Shown piece after piece: positions 1-8,152 of a stretch of 64,000 nt of DNA. Source of the stretch: Bacteroidota bacterium. Its GTDB lineage: Bacteria > Bacteroidota > Bacteroidia > Chitinophagales > Chitinophagaceae. The stretch's first letter is position 1, and the number at the start of each line of letters is the position of its first letter. Made by a program: the position numbers and the translations under genes. The stretch is taken from assembly GCA_018268055.1 (NCBI GenBank), contig JAFDXF010000089.1, positions 166,748 to 230,747 of the forward strand, written 5' to 3'. The notes beneath the pieces were generated by a model, which did no database searches, was not told the DNA's origin, and saw nothing but the letters and a program-made list of their open reading frames with translations.

Positions 1-975
1 GAAAATCAAGGAGTTCGTCGTCCAAAATTATTCGGTGATACATTTAAACCATCCGGTACCGTAGGTATGGGTATGGCCTTCAAATTAGATAAGAAAAACA
101 GAATTAACCTTGCAATTGAAGATCGTTGGACATTCATTAAAGATGATTTGTTAGATGGTCAGCGTTGGCAAGAGCACGCTTGGGGTGATGCTGTACTTAC
201 TCGTGACTTTGACTCTTATAATATGTTGAGCGTTGGCCTTAACATTAATATAGGTGCTAAATCTGTTGAACCTCTTTGGTGGCTGAATCCTTTGGATTAC
301 GCTTACAGCGAGATTCGCAACCCACGCCTTATGCGTATTCCTAAGCCAATTCTTCCTGACTCTGATGGAGATGGCGTAACTGATCAGTTTGACCGTGAAC
401 AAACTCCTGCAGGTTGCCCTGTAGATACTCATGGTGTTTCTCTTGATACTGATGGTGATGGAGTACCTGATTGTCGCGATAAAGAATTGATTACTCCTAC
501 TTATTGCCAACCAGTTAACGCTGATGGTGTGGGTAGCTGCCCTGTTCCTTGTCCTGACCCTGCGAAATGTAACCTTTGTACTGCTCCTTGCGGAGTAGCT
601 CCAAATACATGTGCAACAAGTCTGGGAGCACTTCCTACGTTATCATTCAAACCAGGATCTGTTAAGTTGAGTGATGACACTAAAGCTGCATTAGCTACTG
701 TTGCAACTAAATTACGTAACAGCCCAGGCTGCCGTATAGTTGTAGTAGGATATTGCAATGCAGATAAGAAAAAGCAACAGCTTAGCTGGGATCGTGTAAA
801 TGCTGTAATTAACTACTTAGTTGATAAGCAAGGCATTAGCCAAGATCGTTTCGTATTCGTATCTGGTCAAGATAATGACAATTGCGATAATGTTGATCTA
901 CAACCTGCAAATGAAGGAGATAACAGACCAAGTCGTGTTGATCCTCCATTCCCTAATTTGATGAAGAAAAACTAA
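1..975 (+). CDS. OmpA family outer-membrane protein, C-terminal part
   Basis: The frame is open from base 1, so the gene begins upstream of the window; 324 codons are present. The N-terminal part visible here looks like the end of a membrane beta-barrel. It is followed by two acidic thrombospondin type 3-like calcium-binding repeats (DSDGDGVTDQFD and DTDGDGVPDCRD), then a Cys/Pro-rich linker (CPDPAKCNLC) and a C-terminal OmpA/MotB-type peptidoglycan-binding domain (around TLSFKPGSVKLSD to the NRPSRVD end). In this family the domain anchors the outer membrane non-covalently to the cell wall. A hairpin terminator follows at once, so it is the last gene of its transcript. The family assignment is firm; the precise role is not known. 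Confidence 0.9.
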   Translation, partial: ENQGVRRPKLFGDTFKPSGTVGMGMAFKLDKKNRINLAIEDRWTFIKDDLLDGQRWQEHAWGDAVLTRDFDSYNMLSVGLNINIGAKSVEPLWWLNPLDYAYSEIRNPRLMRIPKPILPDSDGDGVTDQFDREQTPAGCPVDTHGVSLDTDGDGVPDCRDKELITPTYCQPVNADGVGSCPVPCPDPAKCNLCTAPCGVAPNTCATSLGALPTLSFKPGSVKLSDDTKAALATVATKLRNSPGCRIVVVGYCNADKKKQQLSWDRVNAVINYLVDKQGISQDRFVFVSGQDNDNCDNVDLQPANEGDNRPSRVDPPFPNLMKKN

Positions 976-992
976 AACTTTTCTATATTTCA

Positions 993-1023
993 AAAAAACC
1001 TCTCATTTATTGAGAGGTTTTTT
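993..1023 (+). terminator. Intrinsic terminator after the OmpA-family gene
   Basis: An AACCTCTCA / TGAGAGGTT stem with a loop of about five bases is followed by a run of six T. It lies 18 bp after the OmpA-family stop codon and is flanked by A and T runs, so it could act in both directions. Confidence 0.85.
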
Positions 1024-1126
1024 ATTTTCTTGACCAATTCGTCACTACGGTTTTGTGCTTTACAATAACCTTAACGAGCTCTATTTGGCAGCTATAATTT
1101 TTTAATTAAGATTTGCCTTTATCAGT

Positions 1127-1134
1127 TAACTTTG
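1127..1134 (+). promoter_or_regulatory. Bacteroidota -7 element for bamD
   Basis: TAACTTTG matches the Bacteroidota -7 consensus TAnnTTTG exactly and is followed by GCACTCC, the same bases that follow both rRNA promoter -7 elements at 63314 and 63440. No well-spaced -33 TTG is visible. The ATG of bamD at 1144 is only 9 bases downstream, implying a 5' leader of a few bases. The TTG at 1132 is part of this element, not a start codon. Confidence 0.7.
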
Positions 1135-1143
1135 CACTCCTTT

Positions 1144-1998
1144 ATGAAACTTTGGTGGATACTCGTTGTTGCACTCTCTTTAGGAAGTTGTCACAACATT
1201 AAAAAAATAGTAAAAAGAAGCGGCCCTAAAAAAAGTTTGAGTAGAATACTCAAGAGTCACGACTATGAGTATAAAAAACGAATGGCTGAGCAGTTCTTTG
1301 TCAAGAAAAAATATATCAAAGCCCAACAGGTTTATGAAGATATATTTCCATACTTTAAAACAGATAGAGTAGCATTTGAAGATATTTATTATAAATATGC
1401 TTACTGCGCTTATTATATAGGTGACTATATGAATGCAGAGAATCTTTTCAAAAGTTTTATGGAAACATTCCCGAATAGCTCTAAGTCGGAAGAAGTGGAT
1501 TATATGAGAGCTTATAGTTTTTATAAGCAATCGCCAAAACCTGAATTAGATCAAACGCAGACGATAAAAGCCATTGGTACAATGCAGGTTTTTATCAATA
1601 CACATCCGGGCTCATCCCGAATTCCTGAAGCAAATAAAATAATTGAGGAGTGTCGTAACAAGTTAGAGATTAAGGAATATAAAAGCGCTCAATTATACTT
1701 TGATATGGGACAGTTTAGAGCTTCCGGTGTAGCTTTTTCATCACTACTCAATTCTTTTCCTGATTCTCAAAAGGCAGATGAATATAAGTTGATGGCTATA
1801 AAATCTTATTATAAATATGCTGGCCTAAGTGTAGAGGAAAAGCAAGTGGAGCGTTATGAAGAGGTGATCACACATTGTAATGAATTTATAGATCAATTTC
1901 CAGAAAGTAAATTGAGAAATGAAGTAGAAGAATTTTCAAAACTATCTAATAATAACATTAAAAAACTGAGCAATGAGCAAACTAAGACGGCACCTTAG
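1144..1998 (+). CDS. bamD: Outer membrane protein assembly factor BamD
   Basis: This is the lipoprotein component of the BAM complex, which inserts beta-barrel proteins into the outer membrane. The product is 284 aa with a type II signal peptide (MKLWWILVVALSLGSC, lipid-modified Cys at residue 16). It is followed by TPR-like helical repeats typical of BamD/YfiO, for example the segments around FKSFMETFPNSSKSEE and FSSLLNSFPDSQKADE. ATG 1144 is chosen because an in-frame TTG at 1132 lies inside the -7 promoter element. The 3' end overlaps rpoZ by 26 bp, so the two are co-transcribed and probably translationally coupled. Confidence 0.9.
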   Translation: MKLWWILVVALSLGSCHNIKKIVKRSGPKKSLSRILKSHDYEYKKRMAEQFFVKKKYIKAQQVYEDIFPYFKTDRVAFEDIYYKYAYCAYYIGDYMNAENLFKSFMETFPNSSKSEEVDYMRAYSFYKQSPKPELDQTQTIKAIGTMQVFINTHPGSSRIPEANKIIEECRNKLEIKEYKSAQLYFDMGQFRASGVAFSSLLNSFPDSQKADEYKLMAIKSYYKYAGLSVEEKQVERYEEVITHCNEFIDQFPESKLRNEVEEFSKLSNNNIKKLSNEQTKTAP

Positions 1999-2314
1999 CG
2001 CAGGAATTAACAGTAACGTGGAAACACGCAATTTGGATGAAATTAAGTCCAAAACAGGAAATCTGTATGAATCGATTGCTATTATAGGCAAAAGAGCAAA
2101 TCAGATTAATATTACTTTGAAAGAAGAATTGCATAGCAAATTGGAAGAATTTGCGAGCCATACCGACAGCCTGGAAGAAATTCATGAAAATAAAGAGCAA
2201 ATAGAAATCTCCAGAGCTTATGAAAGAATGCCTAACCCTGCAATTCTAGCAACTCAGGAATTTTTAGATGACAAAGTATATTTCCGTAGTTCAGAAGATG
2301 AGCTATTCAGCTAA
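1973..2314 (+). CDS. rpoZ: DNA-directed RNA polymerase omega subunit (Rpb6 family)
   Basis: A 113-aa protein of the Bacteroidota omega type, which is longer than the E. coli subunit. The conserved core is LYESIAIIGKRANQINI near residues 32-48, which matches the omega/Rpb6 helix that clamps the beta' subunit, followed by the YERMPNPAILATQEFLD segment common in Bacteroidota homologues. It aids RNA polymerase assembly. It starts inside the 3' end of bamD, the usual order in this phylum, and ends before a strong terminator, so bamD-rpoZ is a two-gene transcript. Confidence 0.88.
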   Translation: MSKLRRHLSAGINSNVETRNLDEIKSKTGNLYESIAIIGKRANQINITLKEELHSKLEEFASHTDSLEEIHENKEQIEISRAYERMPNPAILATQEFLDDKVYFRSSEDELFS

Positions 2315-2333
2315 GAAATTTAAATATTATTAT

Positions 2334-2370
2334 AAATGCGGTTAGTAACTACTGACCGCATTTGTTTTTT
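2334..2370 (+). terminator. Strong terminator after rpoZ
   Basis: AAATGCGGT pairs with ACCGCATTT across an inner segment that can itself partly pair (TAGT/ACTG), followed by GTTTTTT. It ends the bamD-rpoZ transcript. The remaining ~130 bp before coaBC contain no gene. Confidence 0.9.
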
Positions 2371-2471
2371 AGACACTTTCTTATATTGATGTGTGAAATA
2401 TGAAAAGTTTTAATGAATAAAATAGCACATACCACTTTTTGTTAATGATTTTCATCTGCTAAATTATTATT

Positions 2472-2498
2472 TTGTCTTTTTTATTATATGTAATTTTG
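2472..2498 (+). promoter_or_regulatory. Promoter of coaBC
   Basis: A TTG at 2472-2474 is followed after 16 bp by TAATTTTG at 2491-2498, an exact TAnnTTTG -7 element. The spacing is shorter than the usual ~19 bp. The coaBC start codon (2501 or 2504) is only 2-5 bases beyond the element, so the mRNA would be essentially leaderless. Confidence 0.6.
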
Positions 2499-2503
2499 AA
2501 ATG

Positions 2504-3700
2504 ATGTTGACAGGCAAAAAAATATTATTAGGAGTGTCGGGCAGTATTGCAGCGTATAAATCGGCACAGCTCGTTCGCCTCCTTGTGAAAGCAGGAGCTG
2601 AAGTAAAGGTGATAATGACTCCTTCGGCAAAGGATTTTATAACGCCTCTTACACTATCCACATTAAGTAAAAACCCCGTTCTCCATAATCTTTTTGACGA
2701 ACATAGCTGGCATAACCATGCCTTACTTGGGCGTTGGGCAGATTTGATGGTATTTGCTCCATTGAGCTGTAACACGCTTTCCAAGATGGTGCATGGAAAC
2801 TGTGATAATCTTTTATTAGCCGTTTATCTGTCTGCAACCTGCCCGGTAGTTGTTGCTCCGGCCATGGATGAAGATATGTGGCATCATCCTTCTACCCGTC
2901 ATAATCTGACTACCTTAGAATCTTTCGGAAATAAAATAATTCCTATAGAGAATGGTGAACTGGCGAGCGGCTTGATTGGAGAAGGCCGCATGGCAGAACC
3001 CGAACAAATTTTAGCTTTTATCCAATCCAATTTTTTTTTTAATAGTCCGTTAAAGAATAAGAAAGTAATTGTAACAGCCGGACCTACTATAGAGCCTATT
3101 GATCCCGTTCGTTATATCAGCAATCACTCTTCCGGAAAAATGGGCATTGCTCTTGCCAAAGATTTACAAAGCAGAGGAGCCAATGTGACCTTAATTTTAG
3201 GCCCGGTTCATTTGGATTTTAATCCTTTCGGAATGAATGTAATCAATGTGTCTTCGGCAGCAGAAATGTTTCAGGAAGTACACAACCATTTTAAAAACTG
3301 TGATCTTGCAATAATGGCAGCTGCAGTAGCAGATTATACACCGGTAACAGTATCCTCAAAAAAAATAAAGAAGAAAGAACCCGGAATGTCTCTTGAATTG
3401 GTGAAAACAAAAGATATTTTAAAAAGCCTTGGCGAAGTAAAACGGAAAGATCAAATATTGATTGGGTTTGCTTTGGAAACAGATAGTGAAGAAGTACACG
3501 CAAAAGAAAAATTAGAAAAAAAGAATACAGATATGATCGTGTTGAATTCCATGAAAGATGAAGGAGCAGGGTTCGGTCACAATACCAATAAGATTACTAT
3601 TTTTAGCAGAGATAATGAAGTAATTCGTTTTGAAACAAAAACTAAAAGTGCCGTAGCAAAAGATATCATAGATACAATAATAAAATTATATTATGCATAA
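2504..3700 (+). CDS. coaBC: Bifunctional phosphopantothenoylcysteine decarboxylase / phosphopantothenate-cysteine ligase
   Basis: This enzyme makes 4'-phosphopantetheine from 4'-phosphopantothenate in coenzyme A synthesis. The 398-aa product has an N-terminal flavoprotein decarboxylase domain (GVSGSIAAYKSAQLV near residue 9; active-site His in HNHALLGRWAD) and a C-terminal CoaB ligase domain (VTAGPTIEPIDPVRYISNH; AAVADYTPV). Two decarboxylase positions differ from E. coli Dfp: PAMDEDMW instead of PAMNxxMW, and Ser in ELASGLIGEGRM where E. coli has the catalytic Cys. I recall both as common in Bacteroidota. ATG 2504 is preferred over ATG 2501 from family N-termini. The end overlaps the next gene by 8 bp. 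Confidence 0.93.
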   Translation: MLTGKKILLGVSGSIAAYKSAQLVRLLVKAGAEVKVIMTPSAKDFITPLTLSTLSKNPVLHNLFDEHSWHNHALLGRWADLMVFAPLSCNTLSKMVHGNCDNLLLAVYLSATCPVVVAPAMDEDMWHHPSTRHNLTTLESFGNKIIPIENGELASGLIGEGRMAEPEQILAFIQSNFFFNSPLKNKKVIVTAGPTIEPIDPVRYISNHSSGKMGIALAKDLQSRGANVTLILGPVHLDFNPFGMNVINVSSAAEMFQEVHNHFKNCDLAIMAAAVADYTPVTVSSKKIKKKEPGMSLELVKTKDILKSLGEVKRKDQILIGFALETDSEEVHAKEKLEKKNTDMIVLNSMKDEGAGFGHNTNKITIFSRDNEVIRFETKTKSAVAKDIIDTIIKLYYA

Positions 3701-4610
3701 AAGATTACTGATTGCTTTATTGATAACGCTCTCTTACTCACAAGTACATTCGCAGGAACTTCAAGCTCGCTTTAATGTAATAGCCAGCAAAGTAGGTACA
3801 CAGATTGATCCGAAGATATTCAATACACTACAAGGAGCGGTCACTAATTTTTTAAATAACCGCCGTTGGACAAATGATGTATTTCAGCCTTCCGAAAAAA
3901 TACAGTGTAATTTTTTATTGACGATTGAAAAAGATCTTGGCAAAAATGTTTTTAAAGGTAAGTTGATGGTGCAGGCAGCAAGGCCAATTTATAATACGAC
4001 TTATGATTCACCACTATTAAATTTTTTGGATGATAACGTAACTTTCAAGTATGTAGAATTTCAACCAATAGAATTTAATGACAATAGAGTACAAGGGAAT
4101 GACCCATTGGTAGCAAACCTTACAGCGACTCTTGCATATTATGTAAATATAATTTTGGGATTCGACTACGACTCGTTTGGACTAAGGAGTGGGGATCAAT
4201 ATTTTCAAAAGGCCTGGAACATAGTAAACAATGCTCCGGAAAATAGTGATATTAACGGATGGAAATCTTTTGAAGGTTTACGTAACCGGTATTGGCTTGC
4301 CGAAAATTTGAATAGTAATCGTTTTGCTTTGATGCACGATGCCCTGTATGCTTATTACCGCTCGGGTATGGATTTGTTTTATGAAAATGAAGATGCAGGA
4401 CGTATCGGTATATTAAATTGTTTGAATTATTTGAACTTTATCAACACTGAAAACCCGAGTTCAATGGCATTGCAGGTTTTCTTTCAAGGGAAAAGTAATG
4501 AAATTGTAAAAGTGTTTAGTAAAGGAACTGATGAACAGAAAACCAAAGCAAAAGAGCTTTTATCAAAATTAGATGTAACCAATGCTGCTGCATATAAAGA
4601 ATTGAAATGA
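3693..4610 (+). CDS. DUF4835 family protein (PorD-like, type IX secretion associated)
   Basis: A 305-aa exported protein with a Sec signal peptide (about residues 1-20, ending VHSQ). Its body matches the Bacteroidota DUF4835 family, as in QIDPKIFNTLQGAVTNFLN and the TNDVFQPSEKIQCNF segment. Members of this family have been annotated as PorD, a protein tied to type IX secretion and gliding; that role is family knowledge, not visible here. It lies directly after coaBC, overlapping by 8 bp, and overlaps the following lipoprotein gene by 4 bp (ATGA), the conserved arrangement in this phylum, so the three genes form one operon. Confidence 0.85.
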   Translation: MHKRLLIALLITLSYSQVHSQELQARFNVIASKVGTQIDPKIFNTLQGAVTNFLNNRRWTNDVFQPSEKIQCNFLLTIEKDLGKNVFKGKLMVQAARPIYNTTYDSPLLNFLDDNVTFKYVEFQPIEFNDNRVQGNDPLVANLTATLAYYVNIILGFDYDSFGLRSGDQYFQKAWNIVNNAPENSDINGWKSFEGLRNRYWLAENLNSNRFALMHDALYAYYRSGMDLFYENEDAGRIGILNCLNYLNFINTENPSSMALQVFFQGKSNEIVKVFSKGTDEQKTKAKELLSKLDVTNAAAYKELK

Positions 4611-5062
4611 TAAAACTGCCAATCGCTACTATTGTTTTTATTTTTATTTTAAGTTGTAAAAATGGATCTGGTGTTCCGGATGGTGTGCTTCCTCCTAAAA
4701 AAATGCAGACCGTATTACGAGATATGATGCGGGCAGATCTTTTTTTGAATGATTATGTATTAAGCCGCGATTCCGCTTTGAACAAAGATTCTACTCGCAT
4801 CAATACTTATAGTCAGGTGTTGTTACTGCATCAAGTTACAAAATCAAACTTTCAAAAAAGCCTTGATTATTATAAACATTATCCTTCAACGTTAGAAAGT
4901 ATATTGGATTCTATTGGCAAAGCAAAAGCGCCAACCGAGTTATTGGAACATAAAAAGGAAATCATAGAAGATACTTTGTCAACGATAAATGCTCATCCCG
5001 AATCTATTGATACGCCTTACCGACAATCACAGCAAAGAAAAAAGCTGATCAAACAACTTTAA
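4607..5062 (+). CDS. DUF4296 domain lipoprotein
   Basis: A 151-aa predicted lipoprotein: hydrophobic segment from residue 4 and a lipobox-like FILSC with Cys 17. The rest is alpha-helical and matches DUF4296 (PPKKMQTVLRDMMRADLF, then the SALNKDSTRINTYSQVLLLHQ region). The function of the family is unknown. Its start overlaps the stop of the DUF4835 gene (ATGA), so it is the last gene of the coaBC operon. The C-terminal tail is basic and probably disordered. Confidence 0.8.
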   Translation: MIKLPIATIVFIFILSCKNGSGVPDGVLPPKKMQTVLRDMMRADLFLNDYVLSRDSALNKDSTRINTYSQVLLLHQVTKSNFQKSLDYYKHYPSTLESILDSIGKAKAPTELLEHKKEIIEDTLSTINAHPESIDTPYRQSQQRKKLIKQL

Positions 5063-5110
5063 TTATTTATAGAACTAAGTTTGTTAACTTTACTTGTCAA
5101 TAAAAATAAT

Positions 5111-5809
5111 ATGAACAAGGTAGTTAAAGGTGCCGAAGCGGCAATAAATGATATAAATGATGGCGCTGTTATTATGTTCGGTGGATTTGGATTATGTGGC
5201 ATACCTGAAAATTGTATTGCTGCTATTGTAAAGAAAAACATTAAAAATTTGACCTGTATATCTAATAATGCAGGGGTAGATGATTTTGGTATCGGTTTAA
5301 TGTTATATCAGCGCCAGTTAAAAAAAATGATTGCTTCCTATGTTGGTGAGAATGCGGAATTTGAAAGACAATTATTAAGTGGAGAGCTTGAAGTGGAATT
5401 GATTCCGCAAGGAACATTGGCTACACGATGTATGGCAGCAGGTTATGGGATGCCTGCTGTATATGTGCTGGCTGGTGTAGGAACAGAAGTAGCAGAAGGA
5501 AAAGAAGTCAGAAATTTTAATGGCAAGAATTATTTATTGGAAGCGGCATTTGACTCAGACTTTGCCATTGTAAAAGCATGGAAAGGCGATACAAATGGAA
5601 ATTTAATTTATAAAGATACTGCACGCAATTTTAATCCACTGATGGCAATGGCCGGAAAAATTACTATTGCAGAAGTAGAAGAGTTGGTGCAACCCGGAGA
5701 GTTAGATCCTAATATGATTCATACGCCGGGTATCTATGTACATCGAATATTTCAAGGAACTAATTATGAAAAAAGGATTGAGAATGTAACGATGCGGAAG
5801 AGGAACTAA
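5111..5809 (+). CDS. scoA: 3-oxoacid CoA-transferase subunit A
   Basis: The alpha subunit of a succinyl-CoA:3-ketoacid (acetoacetate) CoA-transferase, which moves CoA between succinyl-CoA and acetoacetate in ketone body or butyrate-type metabolism. The 232-aa product has the family N-terminus (GAVIMFGGFGLCGIPE) with the glycine-rich CoA-binding loop, and the internal ISNNAGVDDFGIGLML motif. An in-frame TTG at 5081 would add ten residues unlike the family, so ATG 5111 is chosen. The B subunit follows 27 bp downstream, forming a two-gene operon. Relatives such as AtoD/PcaI cannot be excluded from sequence alone. Confidence 0.9.
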   Translation: MNKVVKGAEAAINDINDGAVIMFGGFGLCGIPENCIAAIVKKNIKNLTCISNNAGVDDFGIGLMLYQRQLKKMIASYVGENAEFERQLLSGELEVELIPQGTLATRCMAAGYGMPAVYVLAGVGTEVAEGKEVRNFNGKNYLLEAAFDSDFAIVKAWKGDTNGNLIYKDTARNFNPLMAMAGKITIAEVEELVQPGELDPNMIHTPGIYVHRIFQGTNYEKRIENVTMRKRN

Positions 5810-5836
5810 GCATTTACGAAAAACATTAAAAATTTT

Positions 5837-6493
5837 ATGGCACTCAATAAAGAACAGATTGCACAACGGATTGCGAAAGAACTGCGCGATGGTTATTATG
5901 TCAATTTAGGAATTGGTATTCCCACGTTGGTGGCTAATTATATTCCGGAGGGGATTAATGTAACACTGCAAAGTGAAAATGGATTATTAGGTATGGGGCC
6001 TTTCCCTTTTGAAGGAGATGAAAACCCGGATTTAATCAATGCAGGAAAGCAAACAGTGACTACAATCCCGGGCTCAGTATTTTTTGATTCAGCTATGAGC
6101 TTTGGAATGATACGAGCAGGTAAAGTAGATTTAACAGTTTTGGGTGCAATGGAAGTAAGCGAACAAGGAGATATTGCAAATTGGAAAATTCCGGGTAAAA
6201 TGGTGAAGGGCATGGGTGGTGCAATGGACTTAGTAGCTGCTGCAAAAAATATCATTGTAGCGATGATGCATACAAATCCTAAAGGTGAATCAAAGCTGTT
6301 AGCAAAATGTACATTACCACTAACCGGTGTACGCTGCGTAAAAAAAATTGTCAGTGATTTAGCTGTTATTGAAGTTAAAGCAGATGGATTTAGATTATTA
6401 GAAAGAGCGCCCGGAGTTACGGTGGATGAAATAAAATTGAAAACAGCCGGTAAGCTAATTGTAGCAGGAGAAATCCCTGAGATGGTGTTCTAA
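5837..6493 (+). CDS. scoB: 3-oxoacid CoA-transferase subunit B
   Basis: The beta subunit carrying the catalytic glutamate of the CoA-transferase, which forms the enzyme-CoA thioester. The 218-aa product shows the signature GIGIPTLVANYIP near residue 26 and the active-site motif QSENGLLGMGP with Glu near residue 47. It ends with the usual KTAGKLIV segment. It pairs with the upstream subunit A and together they would form the active complex. The stop lies only 12 bp from the stop of a convergent response regulator gene, with no obvious terminator between. Confidence 0.92.
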   Translation: MALNKEQIAQRIAKELRDGYYVNLGIGIPTLVANYIPEGINVTLQSENGLLGMGPFPFEGDENPDLINAGKQTVTTIPGSVFFDSAMSFGMIRAGKVDLTVLGAMEVSEQGDIANWKIPGKMVKGMGGAMDLVAAAKNIIVAMMHTNPKGESKLLAKCTLPLTGVRCVKKIVSDLAVIEVKADGFRLLERAPGVTVDEIKLKTAGKLIVAGEIPEMVF

Positions 6494-6505
6494 TAAATTG
6501 CAATT

Positions 6506-7156
6506 CTATTCTATCAGATTATTTTTTACTGCAAAGAATACTAAGCCTGCAGTATTCTTACTGCCAAATCTTTCCATCAATCGGTCTTTAATTGCTTCTA
6601 CAGTGCGTGGGCTGATTTCCATTTTACGAGCTATTTCACTAGCTGTAAATTCCATACAGATAAAACGCAACACATCTTTTTCTTTATCGCTTAATGTGAT
6701 TTCATTGTTCAATGAAGGAACAATTTTTTGACGGGCATGTGATTTTTTTAATAAGATGCGATTTACAAAATGACTCAGATAATAACCTTTCTCATGTACT
6801 TCCATAATAGCCCTACGTATTTCAGTAGGCTCAGCACTTTTTAAAAGATATCCATTAGCTCCATTTTCCATTAGGTGGAAAACAAAACGCTCATCTTCAT
6901 ACATGGAAAGTACCAAGACTTTTATTTCAGGGTATAATTTGCTGATTGTTTTTGTAGCTTCTATTCCGTCTTTACCCGGCATTCGTAAATCTGTGAGTAT
7001 GACATCAGGCTTGTTGTCTTTAATGCCGTTTAAAAGCTCTTCACCATTTTCAGCTTCAAAAATAAATTTAATATTTGTATAAGGCCTAAGCGAAAGAATA
7101 ACCCCTTTGCGGAATATCTTATGATCGTCAGCTATAGCAACTTTTATTATTTCCAT
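6506..7156 (-). CDS. NarL/FixJ-family response regulator
   Basis: A 216-aa two-component regulator. The receiver domain has the acidic pair Asp10-Asp11 (VAIADDH), phosphoacceptor Asp56 in LTDLRMP, Ser in VLSMYED and the conserved Lys in YLLKS. The C-terminal LuxR-type helix-turn-helix contains LSDKEKDVLRFICMEFTASEIA and RTVEAIKDRLMERFG. The likely partner is the histidine kinase encoded 95 bp upstream. A good promoter lies in that gap, so it can also be expressed on its own. Its receiver resembles those at 52207 and 54216 (IKVAIADDH start). Target genes are unknown. Confidence 0.92.
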   Translation of the reverse strand: MEIIKVAIADDHKIFRKGVILSLRPYTNIKFIFEAENGEELLNGIKDNKPDVILTDLRMPGKDGIEATKTISKLYPEIKVLVLSMYEDERFVFHLMENGANGYLLKSAEPTEIRRAIMEVHEKGYYLSHFVNRILLKKSHARQKIVPSLNNEITLSDKEKDVLRFICMEFTASEIARKMEISPRTVEAIKDRLMERFGSKNTAGLVFFAVKNNLIE

Positions 7157-7173
7157 CGATATCAGATAAGTGG

Positions 7174-7202
7174 CAAAACTAAGGGATATAAATAGTAATC
7201 AA
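7174..7202 (-). promoter_or_regulatory. Promoter of the response regulator gene
   Basis: Read on the minus strand: TTG (7202-7200), 18 bp, then TAGTTTTG (7181-7174), an exact TAnnTTTG -7 element. The start codon at 7156 is 17 bases downstream. It lies between the kinase and regulator genes. Confidence 0.7.
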
Positions 7203-7251
7203 GATCAATTGTTAATAACAATAAGTGATGTTAAAAAAAAATTGATTTCAA

Positions 7252-8130
7252 TCACTTATTTCTGTTGTAATACTTATTGAGCATTTCTTCGCTTACTTCC
7301 TGAACTGCTACTACAGGCTCATTTATAGGTACGTCAATAGTTACTTTGAAAGCAGTATTGGTAATGTCTCTTTCAAAATTGATATTGCCAAATAATACTT
7401 TTAAACGACCTGTTATATTTTTTAAGCCTAAGCCATTTACGTTTCTGTTTAACCTGTAAAAATCTGATTGTAATATGCCGCCACCATCATGTTGGATGCG
7501 TATATAAAGACTTCCTTCATGAATGGTTTGGTTAAGATTAATGTAGCTCGGCTTACTGTGTTTCAAGATGTTATTAAGTAACTCCTGAATTATTCTGAAA
7601 ATCAAAAGCTCTCTGTCTTCTCTCAGTCGTTCTGAGTAATTGTGAAAACGGCTGCTAGCTTTGATCGCACCCGAATTGGAAATTTTTTGAAACATATCTG
7701 TTACCGCCGATTCCAAACCAAAATTTTTGAGTGTAGGGGGCATCAGATTGTGGCTGATATTGCGTACCAGCATTATTGTTTCATCAATGATTCCTCTTGT
7801 TTGTAGTATAGCTTGTAATTGCTCCGATTTTTCATAATTAATAAGATTCTCATTCAGATAAAGACGTGCTGTTGCTAATAACGGACCGGCATCATCATGC
7901 AAATCGGAAGCCAAACGCTGCCGTTCTTCTTCTTGTAATTTTATAGAAGCATCCAATAAATTTTTTTGATGTGCTGCTTCCATTTCTTGTATTTTTTTAT
8001 TAAAGTGTAATATTTTGCGCTGGTGTAATACGATAGCACTGATTACTCCAACAACGAGTACCAGAATGCCAATGGATCCAAGTACCAATACACTTACAGG
8101 AGCAGGGATTGTGGTTTGAAGAAGAAACAT
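7252..8130 (-). CDS. DegS/NarX-type sensor histidine kinase
   Basis: A 292-aa kinase with one N-terminal membrane segment (about residues 11-35) and a short coiled stretch. The HisKA_3 dimerisation domain holds phosphoacceptor His78 in the motif RQRLASDLHDDAG, followed by a HATPase domain (N-box ELLNNILKHSK; G-box GLGLKNITGRL). There is no periplasmic sensor domain of note, so sensing is probably done by the polytopic membrane protein encoded 22 bp upstream. The natural target is the LuxR-type regulator encoded just downstream. The same gene order occurs again at 9616-11740. Confidence 0.9.
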   Translation of the reverse strand: MFLLQTTIPAPVSVLVLGSIGILVLVVGVISAIVLHQRKILHFNKKIQEMEAAHQKNLLDASIKLQEEERQRLASDLHDDAGPLLATARLYLNENLINYEKSEQLQAILQTRGIIDETIMLVRNISHNLMPPTLKNFGLESAVTDMFQKISNSGAIKASSRFHNYSERLREDRELLIFRIIQELLNNILKHSKPSYINLNQTIHEGSLYIRIQHDGGGILQSDFYRLNRNVNGLGLKNITGRLKVLFGNINFERDITNTAFKVTIDVPINEPVVAVQEVSEEMLNKYYNRNK

Positions 8131-8152
8131 AGGTTAGTAGGTGGTTACGGTG

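Noticed and set aside
1132..1143. TTG 1132 as the bamD start
   Set aside because: It is part of the TAACTTTG promoter element and would place the transcription start inside the gene; ATG 1144 gives a proper lipoprotein signal.
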